DNA from: Nitrospira sp.
GTDB lineage: Bacteria; Nitrospirota; Nitrospiria; Nitrospirales; Nitrospiraceae
Assembly: GCA_020216985.1 (NCBI GenBank)
Contig: JAIWOH010000111.1
Location: 1 to 10,000 of the forward strand
Length of the DNA stretch: 10,000 nucleotides
Reading direction: 5' to 3'
The notes beneath the pieces are model-generated. The model ran no database searches. It was not told where the DNA came from and saw only the letters and a list, made by a program, of their open reading frames with translations. A program made the position numbers and the translations under genes. Each line of letters starts with the position of its first letter. The first letter of the stretch is position 1. Shown here piece by piece: positions 7,312 to 10,000 of the stretch.

Positions 7312-9036
7312 GTGACTTCTCTTGTTCGAGTGTTGGGCTATCTTCGGCCGCACCGCGCGTTGGCGGGAGCGACTCTGCTCTGCGCCGTTTGCGCTACGGT
7401 CATGGAGTTGGTGCCTCCCTGGGCGATCAAGATCGTCATCGACGACGTCATTCAGACCAAGCGAACGGAGTTGCTGCCCACGGCGCTCGGACTGTTGGTC
7501 GGCGCCTATGCGCTGAAAAACCTGTTCGCGTCGCTCCGCATCAGGCTGAACAATCGATTGGAGCAGACGGTGGTGCACGGGTTGCGCAGCCACGTCTTTG
7601 CAGCGCTGCAGCGGCTGTCGCTGAATTATTTCGAGAACCGCTCGACCGGCGAGATCATGTCTCGCGTGATCAACGATACCGAGCACATGGAGAGAATTTT
7701 CATTGACGGGATCGAGGGCGCGATCACCGCCGCACTGACCTTGATTGGCATTACGGTCATGCTGTTCACGTTGAATTGGAAACTGGCGGTGTTGGCCCTG
7801 GCGCCGATTCCCCTTTTGGTGCTTTCGGCCGGTTGGTTTACCTCGAAAGTGCACGGCTATTATCGGCAGATCAGAAAACAGGCCGCCGATCTGAGCGCCT
7901 ATTTGCAGGATGCTCTGTCGGGAATCCGGGAAACCATGGGATTTATGCGGCAGGACTATGAGCAGCGCCGATTCGACCGATTGAGCAATGCCTATAGCGA
8001 CGCCAATCTGAAAGCCATGGTGCTGTGGTCGGTCTATTCTCCAGGGATGATTTTCCTGGGCTCGCTTGGCACGGTGCTTATTCTCTGGTACGGGGCCGGC
8101 GAGGTGACGGAAGGCCGCCTGACGATCGGAGAATTAGTGATGTTTCTGTCCTATCTCGCGCTGTTTTACGTGCCGATCAATCAGATTCATTCGGTCAACC
8201 ATATGTTGCAACACGCGCTGGCCGCGAGCGAGCGGGTCTTTGAAGCGCTGGATGCCGTGCCGGAGGTGGCGGATCGTCCCGGTGTCCACGCTCCCGCGCG
8301 TCGCGTGCGCGGCGACGTTCGCTTTGAGTCCGTCCTGTTTCATTATCGTCCCGATGTTCCGGCGTTGAGAGATCTGTCGCTGTTCGTCCCCGCCGGGGAG
8401 CGGGTGGCGCTGGTGGGGCCGAGCGGAGCGGGGAAGAGCACGATTCTCAAACTGTTGATGCGGTTTTACGACGTCAAAAGCGGATCGATCATGGTCGACG
8501 GTCTGGACATTCGCGATCTGCCGGTCTCATACCTCCGGCGGCAGATCGGCTTTGTCCAACAAGAGCCGTTTTTGTTCAATGGAACGGTGCGGGAGAATCT
8601 GCTCTATGGAGATCTTGAGGCCCATCCGGATCGTCTGCAAGCCGCCGCCAAGGCTGCGCGAGCACATGACTTCATCATGAAACTGCCGGAGGGATACGAC
8701 ACGTGGATCGGAGAACGGGGCGTCAAACTGTCGGTCGGCCAAAAGCAGCGGGTCTCCATCGCGAGAGTCCTCTTAAAAGATCCGCCCATCGTCATTTTCG
8801 ACGAAGCGACCTCCAATATCGACACGGAAACCGAAGTGCAAATCCGCGAAGCCTTGACCGAACTGACCAAAGGACGCACCACGTTCATCATCGCCCATCG
8901 GTTGTCCACGCTTCACGACGTCGATCGGATCCTTGTGATCGACGGCGGTCGATTGGTCGAGGACGGTCGGCACGACGAGTTGCTGAGTCGAGGCGGGGTT
9001 TATGCCGGTCTGTATGAGGCGCAGTTCCAGGTATGA
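7312..9036 (+). CDS. MsbA-type half-size ABC exporter (fused permease and ATPase)
   Basis: This inner-membrane exporter of 574 residues probably works as a homodimer. The N-terminal half has six membrane segments (about 17-40, 55-77, 137-156, 159-178, 236-265 and 270-292) with the ENRSTGEIMSRVINDTEHME segment typical of type IV (MsbA-like) exporters. The ATPase half has a Walker A GPSGAGKST (369-377, Lys375), Q-loop Gln417, signature LSVGQ (473-477), Walker B IVIFDEAT with catalytic Glu498, D-loop SNID (501-504) and switch His529. The signature has Val in place of the first Gly of LSGGQ, a variant that occurs in intact exporters. The family exports lipid A precursors, other lipids, peptides or drugs; nothing here fixes the substrate, so no symbol is given. 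The start is a GTG at 7312 with no clear Shine-Dalgarno; it lies 22 nt after def, suggesting cotranscription. Confidence 0.93.
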   Translation: MTSLVRVLGYLRPHRALAGATLLCAVCATVMELVPPWAIKIVIDDVIQTKRTELLPTALGLLVGAYALKNLFASLRIRLNNRLEQTVVHGLRSHVFAALQRLSLNYFENRSTGEIMSRVINDTEHMERIFIDGIEGAITAALTLIGITVMLFTLNWKLAVLALAPIPLLVLSAGWFTSKVHGYYRQIRKQAADLSAYLQDALSGIRETMGFMRQDYEQRRFDRLSNAYSDANLKAMVLWSVYSPGMIFLGSLGTVLILWYGAGEVTEGRLTIGELVMFLSYLALFYVPINQIHSVNHMLQHALAASERVFEALDAVPEVADRPGVHAPARRVRGDVRFESVLFHYRPDVPALRDLSLFVPAGERVALVGPSGAGKSTILKLLMRFYDVKSGSIMVDGLDIRDLPVSYLRRQIGFVQQEPFLFNGTVRENLLYGDLEAHPDRLQAAAKAARAHDFIMKLPEGYDTWIGERGVKLSVGQKQRVSIARVLLKDPPIVIFDEATSNIDTETEVQIREALTELTKGRTTFIIAHRLSTLHDVDRILVIDGGRLVEDGRHDELLSRGGVYAGLYEAQFQV

Positions 9037-9056
9037 GGCCTACGCTACCCAAGCGG

Positions 9057-9086
9057 TTGCCGCCGGGAAGAGGAGATCGGTATACT
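9057..9086 (+). promoter_or_regulatory. Candidate sigma70 promoter for the small cysteine-pair genes
   Basis: TTGCCG (9057-9062; 4 of 6 matches to consensus) and TATACT (9081-9086; 5 of 6) are separated by 18 nt. Transcription would begin near 9093. That is downstream of the ATG at 9088 but about 22 nt upstream of the ATG at 9115, which has its own AAGGA at 9103-9107. The promoter and the downstream ribosome site thus support each other. Confidence 0.5.
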
Positions 9087-9114
9087 CATGCCCTTCGATG
9101 AGAAGGAAGAGGTC

Positions 9115-9309
9115 ATGGTGCTCATTTATGAAAGCGATCCTCTCGACGACGAGCACGCGAGGGGCCGTTTCTATCACGTATGTCATGGACGCGTCGATCG
9201 CACGCCGTTGAGCCTACCGGACGAAAGTCGGCCTTACGAGTGTCCGCGTTGCGGGATCGATCTCGAACGAGAAGATTTTTTCACGGCCCTTCAGAAGGGA
9301 TCGGTCTAG
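9115..9309 (+). CDS. Small hypothetical protein with a CPRC motif
   Basis: I do not recognise this 64-residue protein. The ATG at 9115 is preferred because AAGGA (9103-9107) lies 7 nt upstream and the promoter's predicted start falls just before it. An ATG at 9088 would give 73 residues and has AGGAG at 9071-9075, 12 nt away. The sequence has an acidic N-terminal part (MVLIYESDPLDDEHARG), then FYHVCHGRVD and, about 23 residues after that Cys, YECPRCGIDLERED. One CxxC plus the earlier Cys and His (CH) could bind a zinc ion as a small zinc ribbon; this is inference. No signal peptide or membrane segment is seen, so it is probably cytoplasmic. The next gene, also with cysteine pairs, starts 4 nt after its stop, implying cotranscription and perhaps a shared role. 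Confidence 0.65.
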   Translation: MVLIYESDPLDDEHARGRFYHVCHGRVDRTPLSLPDESRPYECPRCGIDLEREDFFTALQKGSV

Positions 9310-9313
9310 CGGC

Positions 9314-9523
9314 ATGACGGGCAGCGCGGGGAGAAAAACGGTCGGCGTCTCGCGAGGCCTTATGATGCTCTGCGAGACTTGTTACGCGCAGGTGGTCGGC
9401 GAAGGGCTGACGGACGCAAAAAACTTCGTCACGGATTTCGAAGGGCTGCTGGACCGGATCTGCCCCGGCTGCACCGACATCAACCGCCCCCTCATCGACG
9501 ACATGGCGGGCAGCGGGGAGTAG
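9314..9523 (+). CDS. Small hypothetical protein with two CxxC motifs (putative zinc ribbon)
   Basis: This 69-residue protein is not one I recognise. It has two Cys-x-x-Cys pairs, LCETCYA (Cys20, Cys23) and ICPGCTD (Cys50, Cys53), separated by 26 residues. That spacing is compatible with one four-cysteine zinc site. The middle part (GLTDAKNFVTDFEGLLDRI) looks helical and amphipathic, and the tail is acidic. The N-terminal 16 residues are Gly/Ser/Lys-rich and may not be translated: ATG codons at 9362 and 9365, with GAGG at 9354-9357 upstream, would start just before the first Cys pair. The gene begins 4 nt after the preceding small Cys-pair gene and ends 14 nt before the convergent gene. No signal peptide is seen. 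A role in metal binding or as a protein-interaction module is only a guess. Confidence 0.6.
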   Translation: MTGSAGRKTVGVSRGLMMLCETCYAQVVGEGLTDAKNFVTDFEGLLDRICPGCTDINRPLIDDMAGSGE

Positions 9524-9537
9524 CCTCGGCCGTGACG

Positions 9538-9861
9538 TTATTTGTCCCGGCACTCTTTTCCGTTAAAGTGCATGCAGGTCGATTCGCCGGACTTGACCTT
9601 CCATGATTTGAGTACCGGCATTTCGTTCTCGCCTTGTATTTCGACCACGAAATCCACCAGTCCGGAAATCGGCAGCTTCTCCATGTGGGGCCGAGCGGCC
9701 TCGGGGACGTCGATGTAGAACACGCCTCCGAGTTGCGAAATTAAAATGCGGTGATTCTCCACATCGATATGAATGACGGGGCTATAGTAGCTCTTTTCGA
9801 CGGCAAGGGCGTGACCGATCAGAACTGCAATGAACAAGAAAGTGAGAAGAATCGTCCGCAT
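9538..9861 (-). CDS. Small secreted hypothetical protein
   Basis: This 107-residue protein has a textbook Sec signal peptide: MRT, a hydrophobic core ILLTFLFIAVLIG, and a cleavage site after HALA (Ala20), leaving a mature chain of about 87 residues outside the cytoplasm. I do not recognise a family. The mature part alternates short hydrophobic and charged stretches (SPVIHIDVENHRILISQLGG, FVVEIQGENEMPVLKSWKVK), suggesting a small beta-rich fold. It ends with two cysteines (Cys96, Cys104) eight residues apart, which could form a disulfide. The ATG at 9861 is preferred over an upstream in-frame TTG at 9894, since it begins directly with the signal peptide; the ribosome site is weak (GAGAAG about 4 nt upstream). 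It is convergent with the small cysteine-pair genes, with only 14 nt between stop codons and no obvious terminator. Confidence 0.72.
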   Translation of the reverse strand: MRTILLTFLFIAVLIGHALAVEKSYYSPVIHIDVENHRILISQLGGVFYIDVPEAARPHMEKLPISGLVDFVVEIQGENEMPVLKSWKVKSGESTCMHFNGKECRDK

Positions 9862-10000
9862 CAGACTTCTCGTCGTTAGTGATTGCCGTGACAAGCGGCG
9901 CCGCCATTATCGCACTCGACGGCGGAGAAGAAAACTGCAAAAACCCAGGCTACCTGATTGTGAAATGAGCGGGAGACACCTGCCCGGATTTGATCCAATA
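9862..10000 (-). promoter_or_regulatory. Upstream region of the minus-strand secreted protein; weak promoter candidate
   Basis: No gene is visible here on either strand. Reading the minus strand, GATAAT (9911-9906) could be a -10 element about 45 nt before the ATG, but the matching -35 (TTTTCT at 9934-9929, 17-nt spacer) matches consensus in only three positions. A perfect 10-bp palindrome GCGGCGCCGC lies at 9895-9904, directly downstream of that -10, and may just reflect GC content. Confidence 0.25.

Noticed and set aside
7048..7854. 268-codon - strand open frame across def and the ABC exporter
   Set aside because: It is antisense to two conserved genes with intact catalytic motifs, and its product is a His/Arg/Gln-rich sequence without domains.

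Overview
The window reads as a compact, GC-rich bacterial chromosome segment from a Gram-negative organism: it encodes outer-membrane, periplasmic and inner-membrane parts of one efflux machine. Protein style (the 'DDGTDPTGFF' type of RND permease, and short cysteine-pair proteins beside housekeeping genes) suggests Nitrospira or a relative. That taxonomic guess is inference from memory, not a database result. No rRNA, tRNA, CRISPR array or complete mobile element was seen.

Positions 1-118 are non-coding. They hold a perfect 7-bp GC-rich inverted repeat (65-84) lying within a plausible sigma70 promoter (49-77). Positions 119-5823 encode a complete heavy-metal-efflux (HME) type RND tripartite pump in the order outer-membrane factor, lipoprotein adaptor, permease (CzcCBA-like), all on the + strand with short gaps. 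A secreted or anchored HEAT-repeat protein (5860-6660) follows at once and probably shares the transcript.

A 104-nt AT-richer gap leads to a second pair: peptide deformylase (6765-7289) and an MsbA-type half-size ABC exporter (7312-9036), 22 nt apart. A well-formed promoter (9057-9086) then precedes two small proteins with Cys-x-x-Cys pairs (9115-9309 and 9314-9523), 4 nt apart. A small secreted protein of unknown function (9861-9538) is encoded convergently on the - strand. The last 139 bases carry only its upstream region.

The pump parts would work together: the permease captures substrate from periplasm or inner membrane using the proton gradient, the lipoprotein adaptor bridges, and the TolC-like trimer provides the exit duct. 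The remaining genes have no evident functional link to the pump. I see no clear new multi-gene system. The least explained parts are the HEAT gene attached to the pump, the two small cysteine-pair proteins, and the promoter hairpin upstream of the pump.
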